A DNA stretch of 64,000 nt from Halobacteroides halobius DSM 5150 (GCF_000328625.1 NC_019978.1:310001-374000); one strand, 5' to 3'. Positions 1 to 10,566 are shown, counted from the first letter of the stretch. Translations and numbers: made by a program. The notes: a model not told the origin generated them from the sequence alone.

Positions 1-1
1 T

Positions 2-607
2 TTAGAAGAGACTCATTCCCAAAGATTAATGCCTCAAATAATAAATCTAATTGAAAGTTGTAACTATCAGGTACAGGATTTAGATGGAATAGGTGTTGCT
101 TTAGGACCTGGTTCGTTTACTGGAACAAGAATTGGAGTAGCTACTGCTAAGAGCTTGGCCCAATCTCTAGAAGTTTCAATTGTAGGTGTTTCTACTTTAG
201 AAGCTATAGCTTTTAGTTTAAGGTATATATCTGGTTATATCTGTCCTATGATTGATGCTCGGGGAGGAAGAATTTTTACTTCTCTTTATCAAAGCGATAA
301 GCAATTAAAAATGGTGAGAAAAGAGACTATATTACAAATTGATGATTTGATAACTGAATTAACTGAAGTAAAAGGGCCAATCTATTTTGTAGGTCAAGTA
401 GCTAAGCAATACCAGGAAAAGATTAATGACCAAATTGAGCAAGCTGAATTTGTAAGAACAATTTTTAATCTTCCCCGGGCTGGGGCTATTAGTGAGATAG
501 CATTTAATCGTTTACAACAAGGAGCTGAAGACGAATTATTTGCTTTGACTCCTAATTATCTTAAACGATCTCAAGCTGAGATCCAATGGGATAAGAAGCA
601 TGGATAG
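2..607 (+). CDS. tsaB: tRNA t6A biosynthesis protein TsaB (5' end outside window)
   Basis: TsaB is the partner of TsaD and TsaE in making the t6A modification at position 37 of ANN-decoding tRNAs in the cytoplasm. The reading frame is already open at base 2, before the first ATG at 29 (LEETHSQRLM...), so the gene starts upstream and about 201 codons are visible. The motif GPGSFTGTRIG is the typical TsaB signature of the ASKHA fold. The stop overlaps the start of rimI by 8 bases, and tsaD follows, which is the usual clostridial order tsaE-tsaB-rimI-tsaD. The identification is firm; only the N-terminus is missing. Confidence 0.95.
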   Translation, partial: LEETHSQRLMPQIINLIESCNYQVQDLDGIGVALGPGSFTGTRIGVATAKSLAQSLEVSIVGVSTLEAIAFSLRYISGYICPMIDARGGRIFTSLYQSDKQLKMVRKETILQIDDLITELTEVKGPIYFVGQVAKQYQEKINDQIEQAEFVRTIFNLPRAGAISEIAFNRLQQGAEDELFALTPNYLKRSQAEIQWDKKHG

Positions 608-1043
608 TCTAAAGATAAAGTCCTTAGAAGATAGGGATTTAGGCCAAGTGTTAGCTATTGAAGAGGAAGCTTTTAGTAACCCTTGGTCATTTTCTACATT
701 TATTAAAGAATTACATAATAATTATGCATATTATCTAGTGGGCTTGATAGAAGATGAGTTGGTAGGATATTTGGGGTGTTGGTTATTGTGTAATGAGGTT
801 CATATTACTACCCTAGCGGTAAAAAAAGAGTACAGATGTCAAGGGATAGCTACCCAACTATTAGATGAATTATTTACAAATGTAAAGAAAGCTAATTATC
901 AAAAAGTCAGTTTAGAAGTTAGGGCATCTAATAACCGAGCCCAGAAGTTATATAAGCAAGCAGGATTTATAAAAGTTGGTAGAAAACAGGAATATTATAG
1001 TGATGACCAAGAAGATGCTATAGTGATGTGGAAACAGCTATAA
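600..1043 (+). CDS. rimI: Ribosomal protein bS18 alanine N-acetyltransferase RimI
   Basis: This is a GNAT-fold acetyltransferase of 147 residues, the usual RimI length, which acetylates the N-terminal alanine of ribosomal protein S18. The acetyl-CoA binding motif A is visible as RCQGIAT, followed by the LEVRASNNRAQKLY segment and the GF(I)KVGRKQEYY C-terminal motif common in RimI. The ATG overlaps the end of tsaB and has no strong ribosome site of its own, so translation is probably coupled. Position between tsaB and tsaD supports RimI over other GNAT enzymes, though substrate is inferred from family and context. Confidence 0.9.
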   Translation: MDSLKIKSLEDRDLGQVLAIEEEAFSNPWSFSTFIKELHNNYAYYLVGLIEDELVGYLGCWLLCNEVHITTLAVKKEYRCQGIATQLLDELFTNVKKANYQKVSLEVRASNNRAQKLYKQAGFIKVGRKQEYYSDDQEDAIVMWKQL

Positions 1044-1101
1044 TTCAATTGACAGTTAAAATCAAAAAATATAAACCAAAGTAAATTTGGGAGTGAAATT
1101 T

Positions 1102-2121
1102 ATGTCAGAAGGGTTTTTGACGTTAGGAATTGAAAGTTCTTGTGATGAGACTTCGGCTGCAGTGGTTAAAAATGGAAAACAAGTATTATCTAATGTAATA
1201 GCTTCTCAGATTGATTGGCACCGAAAATTCGGTGGAGTAGTACCAGAGATTGCTTCCCGAAAACATGTAGAGTTAATGAATCCAGTTATTGAAGAAGCTT
1301 TAGTTAAAGCAGGAGTTGATTTTACAGATTTATCAGCAGTAGCAGTAACCTATGGGCCAGGATTAGTAGGAGGTTTATTGGTGGGCATTGCAGCAGCTAA
1401 ATCAATTGCTTATACTCATGATTTGCCTTTAGTAGCTGTTAATCATATTGAGGGGCATATTTATGCTAATTTTATCTCTCATCCTCAATTAGAACCTCCT
1501 GTAGTTTGTTTAACTGTATCTGGGGGGCATACAGATTTATTATATTTTGAAGAATTAGGAACCTATCAAATTTTAGGGCGAACAAGAGATGATGCGGCAG
1601 GAGAGGCTTTTGATAAAATCGCTAGGGTAATGGAGATTGGCTATCCAGGTGGACCAGCAATAGATAAGTTAGCTACAGCAGGAGATGCAGAAGCTATTGA
1701 TTTACCTAGACCTTTAGTTGATGAGGCTAGTTATGATTTTAGTTTTAGTGGATTAAAGACAGCAGTATTAAATTATATTAATAATCAAAAGCAACGTGGG
1801 GAAGAAATATCTAAGCCAGATTTAGCAGCTAGTTTTCAGCAGGCTGTTGTTGATGTTCTTAAAAGCAAAGTTACTAAAGCTGCTTACGATAAAGAAGTTA
1901 ACCAAGTTATTTTATCAGGAGGGGTAGCTGCTAATAGTCAATTGCAAAGAGAATTAGAGAAGGAATTGACAAAGGTAGGTATTGAATTTTGTTATCCTGA
2001 ACTTAAGTTATGTACTGATAATGCAGCAATGATTGCTAGTGCTGGATATTTCAATTGGCAACACAATAAAGAAGAAGCGCCTTTTACCTTAAATGCTAAT
2101 CCAAGTTTAAAATTAAAGTAA
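1102..2121 (+). CDS. tsaD: tRNA N6-adenosine threonylcarbamoyltransferase TsaD
   Basis: TsaD transfers the threonylcarbamoyl group to A37 of tRNA. I place the start at the ATG at 1102 (MSEGFLTLG) because GGGAGTG at 1089-1095 lies just upstream; a TTG at 1087 in the same frame would overlap that site. The protein is then 339 residues, the normal size. Near the N-terminus is the signature GIESSCDETSAAV. The metal ligands H115 and H119 lie in HIEGH, and the nucleotide site residues are in SGGHTDL and the C-terminal LSGGVAANS segment. A hairpin after the stop probably ends the operon. Confidence 0.97.
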   Translation: MSEGFLTLGIESSCDETSAAVVKNGKQVLSNVIASQIDWHRKFGGVVPEIASRKHVELMNPVIEEALVKAGVDFTDLSAVAVTYGPGLVGGLLVGIAAAKSIAYTHDLPLVAVNHIEGHIYANFISHPQLEPPVVCLTVSGGHTDLLYFEELGTYQILGRTRDDAAGEAFDKIARVMEIGYPGGPAIDKLATAGDAEAIDLPRPLVDEASYDFSFSGLKTAVLNYINNQKQRGEEISKPDLAASFQQAVVDVLKSKVTKAAYDKEVNQVILSGGVAANSQLQRELEKELTKVGIEFCYPELKLCTDNAAMIASAGYFNWQHNKEEAPFTLNANPSLKLK

Positions 2122-2127
2122 GTATTA

Positions 2128-2160
2128 GTCATTCCTTAATCTAGGGAATGACTTCTTATT
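2128..2160 (+). terminator. Rho-independent terminator after tsaD
   Basis: GTCATTCC at 2128-2135 pairs with GGAATGAC at 2145-2152 across a 9-base loop, and is followed by a T-rich stretch (TTCTTATTT). It lies seven bases after the tsaD stop and separates the t6A operon from the transporter gene. Confidence 0.8.
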
Positions 2161-2256
2161 TAGAAGGGGCCAAAAAATCATTTGCAGAACCAGTTAAAAA
2201 TGTTAAGATATAATATGAGAGAAATAATTAGTAGTCGAGAAAGGGGAAGTTAAAGT

Positions 2257-3735
2257 ATGGCAAAAGAAGAGCAATGGCAAAGTAGAGCAGGATTTATATT
2301 AGCAGTTATTGGTTCAGCTGTGGGATTAGGGAACATATGGAGATTTAGCTATGTAGCTTATGATAATGGGGGAGGAGCTTTTTTAATACCTTATTTTATA
2401 GCTTTAGTTATGATTGGAATTCCTATATTGATACTTGAATTTAGTTTTGGTCGTAAAATGAGAGGGTCTGCTGCTCTTTCATTTCGTAAGTTAGCAAAAA
2501 AATGGGAATGGTTAGGTTGGTGGCCTACTTTAGCAACGTTAGTGTTAGTAATTTATTATATGGCTATAATTGGTTGGAGTTTAAATTATGTGTTTTATTC
2601 TTTTGGGCAAGTATGGGGTAAAAATCCAGAGGCTTTCTTTTATAACCAACATCTTAATTTGACTTCAAGTGTAGGGCAGTTAGGCGGAATTAATTGGACT
2701 GTGTTTGCCGCTGTATTTGTAATTTGGATCATTAATTATGCAATAATTTATAATGGGATTGAAAATGGTATAGAAAAAGCATCTAAGATTTTTATGCCGT
2801 TATTAGCTATATTAATGTTGGTGATAACAATTAGGGGTATTACACTACCTGGTGCTATAGAAGGAATTAATAAGTATCTACAACCTGATTTCTCTCAATT
2901 AATGAATGGTGAGGTTTGGTTAGCAGCTTTTAGTCAAATTTTCTTTACTTTAAGTATAGGTTGGGGAGTTATGATTACTTATTCTAGTTATCAACCTGAG
3001 GATTCTGATATAGTTAATAATGCTTTTATTGCTAGTTTGGCTAATTGTGGTTTTAGTTTTATAGTTGGGCTTGGTGTTTTTAGTATTCTTGGTTATATGG
3101 CAACTCAAACTGGTCAACCGATAGAAGGGTTAGTAGCTGAAAGTATAGGATTGGCATTTATAGCTTTTCCTAAGGCTATCAATATGTTACCAGCTTTTCA
3201 AACAGCCTTTGGTAGTCTATTTTTTATTTCATTAGTAATTGCTGGTCTTTCTTCAAGTATTTCAATGATAGAAGCTACAGTAGCTAATATTCAAGATAAG
3301 TTTGCTATTTCTAGAAAAAAAGCTGCTAGTATAGTATGTCTGACTAGTTGTTTAGGAAGTGTTTTGTTTACTACAGGAGCAGGATTATATTTATTAGATA
3401 TAATTGATCATTTCTTGATGCAATTTGGTGCTGGTTTAGCAGCTATATTCTTTTGTTTAGTATTAGGTTGGGGATATGGAGCCCAACGTTTAAGAAAATT
3501 TATGAACCAAGTCTCTGATTTTGAAATAGGAGTTTGGTGGGAGATTATGATTAAGTTGATTACTCCTGGTATTTTAATTATTATGTTTGGAAAAGGAGTA
3601 ATAGCAAACTTAACCAAAGGATATGGAGATTACTCCACTACAGCTTTAATTTTGGGCTGGTCTATTTCAATTGTAGTTATTTTGTTTGGTATATATTTAT
3701 CATCTTTGACTTGGCAGGAAAAAAGTGATAATTAA
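2257..3735 (+). CDS. Sodium-dependent transporter, NSS/SNF family
   Basis: This 492-residue membrane protein belongs to the neurotransmitter:sodium symporter family, which imports amino acids or related solutes with Na+. The hallmark first helix GSAVGLGNIWRFSYVAYDNGGG, containing the unwound Na+/substrate site, lies at about residues 17-40. I count about eleven to twelve hydrophobic segments, as in bacterial members such as LeuT and MhsT. The start ATG has an AGGGGAAG ribosome site 8 to 9 bases upstream. The substrate cannot be read from the sequence. The frame continues past the stop into a remnant described separately. Confidence 0.93.
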   Translation: MAKEEQWQSRAGFILAVIGSAVGLGNIWRFSYVAYDNGGGAFLIPYFIALVMIGIPILILEFSFGRKMRGSAALSFRKLAKKWEWLGWWPTLATLVLVIYYMAIIGWSLNYVFYSFGQVWGKNPEAFFYNQHLNLTSSVGQLGGINWTVFAAVFVIWIINYAIIYNGIENGIEKASKIFMPLLAILMLVITIRGITLPGAIEGINKYLQPDFSQLMNGEVWLAAFSQIFFTLSIGWGVMITYSSYQPEDSDIVNNAFIASLANCGFSFIVGLGVFSILGYMATQTGQPIEGLVAESIGLAFIAFPKAINMLPAFQTAFGSLFFISLVIAGLSSSISMIEATVANIQDKFAISRKKAASIVCLTSCLGSVLFTTGAGLYLLDIIDHFLMQFGAGLAAIFFCLVLGWGYGAQRLRKFMNQVSDFEIGVWWEIMIKLITPGILIIMFGKGVIANLTKGYGDYSTTALILGWSISIVVILFGIYLSSLTWQEKSDN

Positions 3736-3906
3736 AATTTAGGAGGGCCAATAGTAACTGGCTTTTTTGCTGATAAATTCAACTTGATTGTAGGAATGAG
3801 AATTAGTGCAGTTGGAATTGTAGTGGCAGCACCTCTATTATTAAGTTTTAATCAGTTACTAGACCAACAATTGTTAGGATTAAAAGAGGAAAATAAAGTA
3901 GCATGA
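3736..3906 (+). pseudogene. Start-less transporter-like remnant after the NSS gene
   Basis: Directly after the NSS stop the same frame stays open for 56 codons and ends at TGA 3904-3906. It reads ...GGPIVTGFFADKFN followed by a hydrophobic stretch (LIVGMRISAVGIVVAAPLLL) and a charged tail. An AGGAGGG ribosome-like site lies at its beginning but no start codon follows at normal distance. The sequence resembles the end of a secondary transporter, so it looks like a gene that lost its 5' part by deletion. The family is not certain. Confidence 0.4.
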
Positions 3907-3965
3907 TTTAACTTATCGTCCTTTCTGGTATAATAACAGGAGAGGGCGATTTCTATTACCAAGGA

Positions 3966-5321
3966 GTGATTACAATCGAGTATTCAGAACAACAATTAGC
4001 TATTTTATCCGCTCAAAAATATAATATTTTACCTGTGACCTCAGCTTGTAATGTGAATTGTTTATTTTGTAGTCATCAAGGTAACCCAGCAGAAGTTGAA
4101 ACATTTTCTAAGGGGCATAGACCATTAGTAGAAGTTAAGGAATTAATATCTATGCTAGACCATAGACAGAAAATAGTAATTGGTGAGTCAATTACTAGAA
4201 TTTGTGAGGGAGAACCAACTACACACCCTCAGTTTAGCCAAATAATGAAGCTGTTAAGAGATAGGTTCCCGGATACACCGATTAAATTAACTACTAATGG
4301 AACTAGATTAACAGAGGAGAATATTGATTTATTATCTAAGTTAAATCCGATAGAGATAAATTTATCATTAAATAGTGCTACTTTAGAAGGTAGAGATAAG
4401 TTGATGAATGATAGGCAAGGGGCCATGGTGTTAAAAGCTATGCAAAAATTAGAGCAATTAAATATTAAGTATCATGGTAGTATTGTAGCTATGCCTCATC
4501 AAGTTGGCTGGGATGATCTAGAAGAAACAATTAGTTATCTTAATCAAACTGGAGCTAAGACAATAAGAGTTTTCCTGCCTGGGTATACTAAATATAGTCC
4601 AGAGTATATGAAATTTGAACTTAGTTTATGGCAAGATTTACAGGAGTTTATTGAAGAATGTAAGAGTAACTATCAAGTACCAATTACTTTAGAGCCAACT
4701 GAGATAACTAATTTAAACGCTTTAGTAGAAGGAGCAATTCTGAATTCACCAGCCGATAAAGCTGGAATCAAAAGAGGAGATAGGATATTAAAAGTTAATA
4801 ATCAGCCAGTTTTTTCTAGGGTGGATGCTTTTTATAAATTAACAAAAGCAGAGGAACCTATGGTTATTTTAGAACGTAGTGGAGAAGAAATAGAAATTAG
4901 AGTTAAAAAAGAAAAGGGAGAAAAGCCAGGGATAGTTGTTAGTTATGATTTAGCTCCTGATTTGATAGAAAGAATAAAGAAGATAATTAGAAGTTATCGC
5001 GCTGATAAGGTGTTAATTCTTACTTCTCAATTAGCAGAAGCCAGGTTAAAATTGGCTAGTGATTCCTTAAAACCAGATAATACTACAGAAATAAAGATTT
5101 TAGCTGTTGAAAATCAATTTTTTGCAGGTTCTATTTTAAGCGCAGGGTTATTAACAGTAGATGATTTCAAACAAAGATTAAGGGGTTATCAAGGTGCATT
5201 AGCTATTTATGATTTAGTCTTATTACCCCAAATAGCTTTTGATTTTGCTGGCTATGATTTAGTAGGAGAGAGATATCATCAATTAGAAGATGAGTTTGAG
5301 ATAGAAATGGAATTAGTGTAA
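3966..5321 (+). CDS. Radical SAM protein with PDZ and DUF512-like C-terminal region
   Basis: The protein has about 451 residues. A radical SAM domain fills the N-terminal half, with the cluster motif C28-x3-C32-x2-C35. It is followed by a PDZ-like segment at about 250-315 (ILNSPADKAGIKRGDRILKV) and a C-terminal part with FFAGSILSAGLLTVDDF, which resembles the end of DUF512 proteins. In known DUF512 proteins the PDZ part precedes the radical SAM part, so the order here is unusual. The start is odd: GTG 3966 overlaps the AAGGAG ribosome site at 3961-3966, and 8 bases after that site lies ATC 3975, not ATG. Function unknown. It precedes the dehydrogenase gene by 24 bases, suggesting one transcript. 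Confidence 0.75.
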   Translation: MITIEYSEQQLAILSAQKYNILPVTSACNVNCLFCSHQGNPAEVETFSKGHRPLVEVKELISMLDHRQKIVIGESITRICEGEPTTHPQFSQIMKLLRDRFPDTPIKLTTNGTRLTEENIDLLSKLNPIEINLSLNSATLEGRDKLMNDRQGAMVLKAMQKLEQLNIKYHGSIVAMPHQVGWDDLEETISYLNQTGAKTIRVFLPGYTKYSPEYMKFELSLWQDLQEFIEECKSNYQVPITLEPTEITNLNALVEGAILNSPADKAGIKRGDRILKVNNQPVFSRVDAFYKLTKAEEPMVILERSGEEIEIRVKKEKGEKPGIVVSYDLAPDLIERIKKIIRSYRADKVLILTSQLAEARLKLASDSLKPDNTTEIKILAVENQFFAGSILSAGLLTVDDFKQRLRGYQGALAIYDLVLLPQIAFDFAGYDLVGERYHQLEDEFEIEMELV

Positions 5322-5345
5322 GTAATAAAGAAGAGGGGGGAAAGA

Positions 5346-6278
5346 ATGAAAGTAGTAGTTATTGGTGCTGGAATGGTAGGTAGTGATGTAACAGGTAGAT
5401 TGTTGGCCCAAGGGTCAATATCAGAAATTGTACTAGTAGATATTAATCAAGATAAAGCAGAAGGGGAAGTAATGGATTATTCACATACTACCTCTTATAA
5501 TTATAATCCTAGTGCTAGTTTAGAAGTGGGGGATTATAGTGATTGTCAGGGGGCTGACTTAATAGTATTAACTGCTGGGCCAAGCATTAAGGAAGGTCAG
5601 TCTCGTCGTGATTTAGCATTACAAAATGCCCAAGTAACAAAAGAAATTATGGAACAGATTATAAAGTATACTACTGATGCTTTAATTATTCCTGTGACAA
5701 ATCCGGTAGATGTAGTCACATATACAGCAGTGAAATCAGGTTATGACCGTGATAAAGTTATTGGAACAGGAACAATAGTTGATAGTGCTAGGTTAATGAG
5801 AATAATCGGAAATAAGTATCAGTTGGATCCTAAGAATATATTTGGCTATATTTTAGGTGAACATGGTAAAGTTTCTTTTGTACCTTGGAGTATAGCTGGT
5901 ATCTGTGGTTATGATTTTGAAACTTTTGCTCAAATAAGAGGTTTAGATGTAGAGTTAAATAAGAAGAAGATAACTAAACAAGTACAGCAGATAGGTTTTG
6001 ATATTTGGAAAAAGAAAGGTTATACAAATCATGGGATTGCTGCTGGGGTAGCCAGGATTGTTAAAGCTATTTCTTTAGATGAGGAAGCTGTATTACCAGT
6101 TTCAGTCTATTTAGATAGAGAGTATGAAATTGAAGGAGTAGCTTTAAGTGTTCCTTGTATAATAGGAGAGCAAGGAATTGAAAAAATATTAGAATTTCCA
6201 TTAACTAAAGAAGAATTAAAAAAATTAGAAGATGCTGCTAAATCATTGGAGAATACGATTAAAGAAATTAAGGTATGA
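5346..6278 (+). CDS. L-lactate/malate dehydrogenase family NAD-dependent oxidoreductase
   Basis: This 310-residue enzyme is of the LDH/MDH family, which interconverts 2-hydroxy and 2-oxo acids. The Rossmann motif GAGMVG is at 7-12, the NAD ribose-binding Asp at 32 (LVDIN), the NPVD loop at about 119-122 and the catalytic His173 in GEHGKV. The substrate-specificity residue, usually Gln in lactate and Arg in malate dehydrogenases, aligns with Ile81 in AGPSIKEGQS, so neither assignment is safe. The general base, loop arginine and length are otherwise normal. RBS is AGAGGGGGG upstream. The lar genes nearby handle lactate-type substrates but LarA itself is absent. Confidence 0.85.
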   Translation: MKVVVIGAGMVGSDVTGRLLAQGSISEIVLVDINQDKAEGEVMDYSHTTSYNYNPSASLEVGDYSDCQGADLIVLTAGPSIKEGQSRRDLALQNAQVTKEIMEQIIKYTTDALIIPVTNPVDVVTYTAVKSGYDRDKVIGTGTIVDSARLMRIIGNKYQLDPKNIFGYILGEHGKVSFVPWSIAGICGYDFETFAQIRGLDVELNKKKITKQVQQIGFDIWKKKGYTNHGIAAGVARIVKAISLDEEAVLPVSVYLDREYEIEGVALSVPCIIGEQGIEKILEFPLTKEELKKLEDAAKSLENTIKEIKV

Positions 6279-6280
6279 AA

Positions 6281-6338
6281 CTGAGGTTAAGGCTAAGCCT
6301 GATAATTTTAAGGTTTAGCCTTATTTTCTTAACCTCAG
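6281..6338. terminator. Bidirectional terminator between converging genes
   Basis: CTGAGGTTAA at 6281-6290 pairs with TTAACCTCAG at 6329-6338, and GGCTAA/TTAGCC form an inner stem. T-rich sequence follows on the + strand. It lies between the dehydrogenase gene and the reverse-strand DUF711 gene and can serve both. Confidence 0.8.
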
Positions 6339-6347
6339 CTTTAGTTT

Positions 6348-7709
6348 TTAGTTAGTTAATGCTTGAATAGGAGCTGGGATTCTTCCTCCTCGGTGTACAA
6401 ATTTATCTGATTTATATTGACTAACTTTCATAATTGGTGCTTCTCCTAATAATCCTCCAAATTTTACTTCATCCCCAACATTCTTGTGAGGAGCAGGGAT
6501 AGCTCGAACAGCAGTAGTCTTGCTATTAATCATTCCAATTGCCATCTCATCAGCAATAATAGCTGAGATAGTTTCTGCTGTTGTGTTACCAGGGATAGCA
6601 ATCATATCTAATCCAACTGAACAAACACAAGTCATAGCTTCTAATTTTTCTAAGCTTAATGCTCCTAGTTCAGTTGCTTTAATCATCCCTTGGTCTTCAC
6701 TAACGGGAATAAAAGCACCACTTAATCCTCCTACTGCAGAAGAGGCCATAGAACCACCTTTTTTAACTGCATCATTAAGCAGGGCCAAGGCAGCTGTTGT
6801 ACCATGGGTTCCACATACTTCTAACCCCATTCCTTCTAAGATATTAGCTACACTATCTCCTATAGCAGGAGTAGGTGCTAAAGAAAGGTCAACAATTCCA
6901 AATGGGATATCAAGCATTTCAGAAGCAGTTTCTCCAACTAGCTCTCCCATCCGGGTAATTTTAAAAGCAGTACGTTTGATTTTATCTGCTAAAGTATTAA
7001 AATCAGCATTAGGTATTTCTTCTACTATATTCTTAACTACTCCTGGACCACTAATACCAACATTAATTACTGCTTCTGGTTCTCCGGTTCCATGGAAGGC
7101 TCCTGCCATAAAAGGATTATCTTCAGGAACATTACAGAAAGTAACTAGCTTAGCTGCTCCTAATCCATCTTGATCAGCAGTAAGTTGGGCTGATTTTTTA
7201 ATAGTTTGGCCCATCTTTAGTACAGCATCCATATTAATCCCTGCTTTAGTAGAGGCTACATTTACTGAAGAACAGACCCTATCTGTATTAGCTAAAGCTT
7301 GTGGGATAGATTCTATTAAGTTACTTTCTCCTTTAGTAGCTCCTTTGTGTACTAGAGCAGAGAAACCTCCTATAAAATCAACCCCAACTTCTTTAGCTGC
7401 TCTATCCATAGTTTTTGCAATACTTGTATAATTTTTTTCTTGACAAGCATCAGCAATTATTGAAATAGGGGTAACAGAAATACGTTTATTAACAATAGGT
7501 GCCCCAAACCTAGCTTCAATTTTGTCTGCTACAGCAACTAGATCCTGTGCAGTAGTAGTAATTTTATCGTAAACTTGTTGATTTAAAGTTTCTATATTAG
7601 GATGTGCACAATCTCTAAGATTAATTCCTAAAGTAATTGTTCTAATATCAAAATTTTCTTGTTCAATCATTTTAATAGTTTCTAAAATTTCATCGGTATT
7701 AAATATCAT
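6348..7709 (-). CDS. PFL family / DUF711 (UPF0210) protein
   Basis: The 453-residue product matches the DUF711 family (UPF0210), glycine- and alanine-rich proteins distantly related to pyruvate formate-lyase folds, of unknown biochemical role. Typical sequences are [10 protein letters not shown], the [20 protein letters not shown] stretch and the [12 protein letters not shown]-terminus. The gene has an AAGGAGG site upstream of its ATG, within the 3' end of the ACT gene, and is the second gene of a two-gene reverse operon with it. That ACT-DUF711 pairing is widespread in Firmicutes and suggests ligand-controlled function. The family call is firm, the function open. Confidence 0.9.
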   Translation of the reverse strand: MIFNTDEILETIKMIEQENFDIRTITLGINLRDCAHPNIETLNQQVYDKITTTAQDLVAVADKIEARFGAPIVNKRISVTPISIIADACQEKNYTSIAKTMDRAAKEVGVDFIGGFSALVHKGATKGESNLIESIPQALANTDRVCSSVNVASTKAGINMDAVLKMGQTIKKSAQLTADQDGLGAAKLVTFCNVPEDNPFMAGAFHGTGEPEAVINVGISGPGVVKNIVEEIPNADFNTLADKIKRTAFKITRMGELVGETASEMLDIPFGIVDLSLAPTPAIGDSVANILEGMGLEVCGTHGTTAALALLNDAVKKGGSMASSAVGGLSGAFIPVSEDQGMIKATELGALSLEKLEAMTCVCSVGLDMIAIPGNTTAETISAIIADEMAIGMINSKTTAVRAIPAPHKNVGDEVKFGGLLGEAPIMKVSQYKSDKFVHRGGRIPAPIQALTN

Positions 7710-7727
7710 TTTATATTTTTTGCCTCC

Positions 7728-8024
7728 TTAGATCCGATGCATATATCTAAATACTTTTTCATGTTGAAGCATTATTTTAACTCCTAGTCTTTCTCCTTCT
7801 TCTTCTAATTGCTGACCTAGAGTTTCAAAATCAGTGTCTAAATCATCTAGTTCAACCAGCATAATCATAGCAAATAAATCCTCTAATAAAGTTTGGCTAA
7901 TATCAATAATGTTAGCATTATGCTCAGCTAAAATTTCTGTAATTTCAGCTACAATTCCGACTTTATCACTACCTAAAACTGTAACTACTGCTCGTTCTTT
8001 ATTTTTTTCCGTATCTTGTTGCAA
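7728..8024 (-). CDS. ACT domain protein (UPF0237)
   Basis: A 98-residue protein of one or two small ACT-type ligand-binding units (AVVTVLGSDKVGIVAEITEILAE near the N-terminus). ACT domains bind amino acids or similar small molecules and this family is related to GcvR. The start is TTG at 8024, chosen because GGGAGG lies 8 bases upstream. It is followed after 18 bases by DUF711 on the same strand, so the two are co-transcribed. Ligand unknown. Confidence 0.9.
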   Translation of the reverse strand: MQQDTEKNKERAVVTVLGSDKVGIVAEITEILAEHNANIIDISQTLLEDLFAMIMLVELDDLDTDFETLGQQLEEEGERLGVKIMLQHEKVFRYMHRI

Positions 8025-8289
8025 TATTAAATCCTCCCTTCTGACTACTTAATTTTAGTTTATAATATTGTATCACTTATTTGTTGTTAATTTAAAGATA
8101 TTTTTTTATTTTTTGATACATAAAAATAATTTTAGTGGTTAAAATGAGTTATTAGTGGCATTAAAGCTGTATTAAGAAGAGTAATAAGATTATATACTGA
8201 ATTAATTAGATTAATTGTGAATATTAGAGATAAATTGATTTAATCAATTATAACTGGGTTTGAAGTAAAATAATTACATAATTAGCGAT

Positions 8290-8318
8290 TTGATTTTATT
8301 GGTGATTTGGATTATTAT
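8290..8318 (+). promoter_or_regulatory. Sigma-A type promoter of groESL
   Basis: TTGATT at 8290-8295 and TATTAT at 8313-8318 are separated by 17 bases. The predicted start point, about 8325, is just upstream of the CIRCE element. The rest of the 365-base gap 8025-8389 is AT-rich without further recognisable features. Confidence 0.65.
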
Positions 8319-8332
8319 TAATCATGTAGTAA

Positions 8333-8359
8333 TTATCACTCGCCGTTAGTGAGTGCTAA
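8333..8359. promoter_or_regulatory. CIRCE operator (HrcA binding site)
   Basis: TTATCACTC (8333-8341), nine-base spacer, GAGTGCTAA (8351-8359). This is the CIRCE inverted repeat with one departure from the TTAGCACTC consensus in the left arm. It lies between the promoter and groES, the classical position for repression by HrcA in the absence of heat stress. HrcA is not in the window. Confidence 0.9.
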
Positions 8360-8389
8360 TAATAAGATTCAAATTATAAAGGAGGGTTT

Positions 8390-8683
8390 ATGATGAACAT
8401 TAAGCCATTAGGTAACAGAGTAGTAATTAAAGATGTAGAGCAAGAAGAACAAACTACTAATTCAGGGATTGTTATTCCTGATAGTGCCAAAGAGGAGCCA
8501 CAAAAAGGTGAAGTTGTGGCAGTTGGAGAAGGTAAGAGGTTAGATAATGGAGATTTAGTTGAACCAGCAGTAAATACTGGAGATGTTGTAATTTATGCTA
8601 AGTATGCTGGTAATGAAATTGAACATGCAGGTGAAGAATATTTAGTTGTTAGTGAAAAGGATATTTTAGCTATTATAGAGTAA
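8390..8683 (+). CDS. groES: Co-chaperonin GroES
   Basis: A 97-residue Hsp10 that caps the GroEL ring. The sequence begins [14 protein letters not shown] and carries the mobile-loop region around [16 protein letters not shown] and the [13 protein letters not shown] end. GGAGGG precedes two adjacent ATG codons at 8390 and 8393; either could start. It is the first gene of groESL. Confidence 0.97.
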   Translation: MMNIKPLGNRVVIKDVEQEEQTTNSGIVIPDSAKEEPQKGEVVAVGEGKRLDNGDLVEPAVNTGDVVIYAKYAGNEIEHAGEEYLVVSEKDILAIIE

Positions 8684-8747
8684 GAGAGAATTTAAAGTGC
8701 AAGATTGCTTCTTAGTATAAGATACATACTTTTGTTTAAAACAGTAA

Positions 8748-10424
<1,677 letters not shown>

Positions 10425-10444
10425 TCTCCACCTAATATAAATTT

Positions 10445-10478
10445 AAGGTCCTCATTATGAGGGCCTTTTTTATTTTTT
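10445..10478 (+). terminator. Rho-independent terminator after groEL
   Basis: AAGGTCCTC pairs with GAGGGCCTT across ATTAT, with one G-T wobble, and is followed by a T-rich tract. Confidence 0.9.
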
Positions 10479-10513
10479 GAAGGAGTTTGGTATTGTTTCT
10501 AGAAATCTAAATT

Positions 10514-10544
10514 TAGTGACACGAATTTAAGTTATGTGTTACTA
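10514..10544. promoter_or_regulatory. Candidate NikR operator
   Basis: TAGTGACAC (10514-10522) and GTGTTACTA (10536-10544) form an inverted repeat with one mismatch and a 13-base spacer; counting the hexamers GTGACA and TGTTAC the spacer is 15. The symmetry extends outward as AGAAATCT...AGATTTCT. It lies 23 bases before nikR and has the spaced-half-site geometry known for NikR. Binding is inferred. Confidence 0.6.
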
Positions 10545-10566
10545 GATTTCTTTAGGGAGGAGTGTT

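Noticed and set aside
6520-7173. A 217-codon + strand frame opposite the DUF711 gene
   Set aside because: It is the antisense shadow of a well-conserved gene, with Ile/Ser/Pro-rich composition typical of such shadows.
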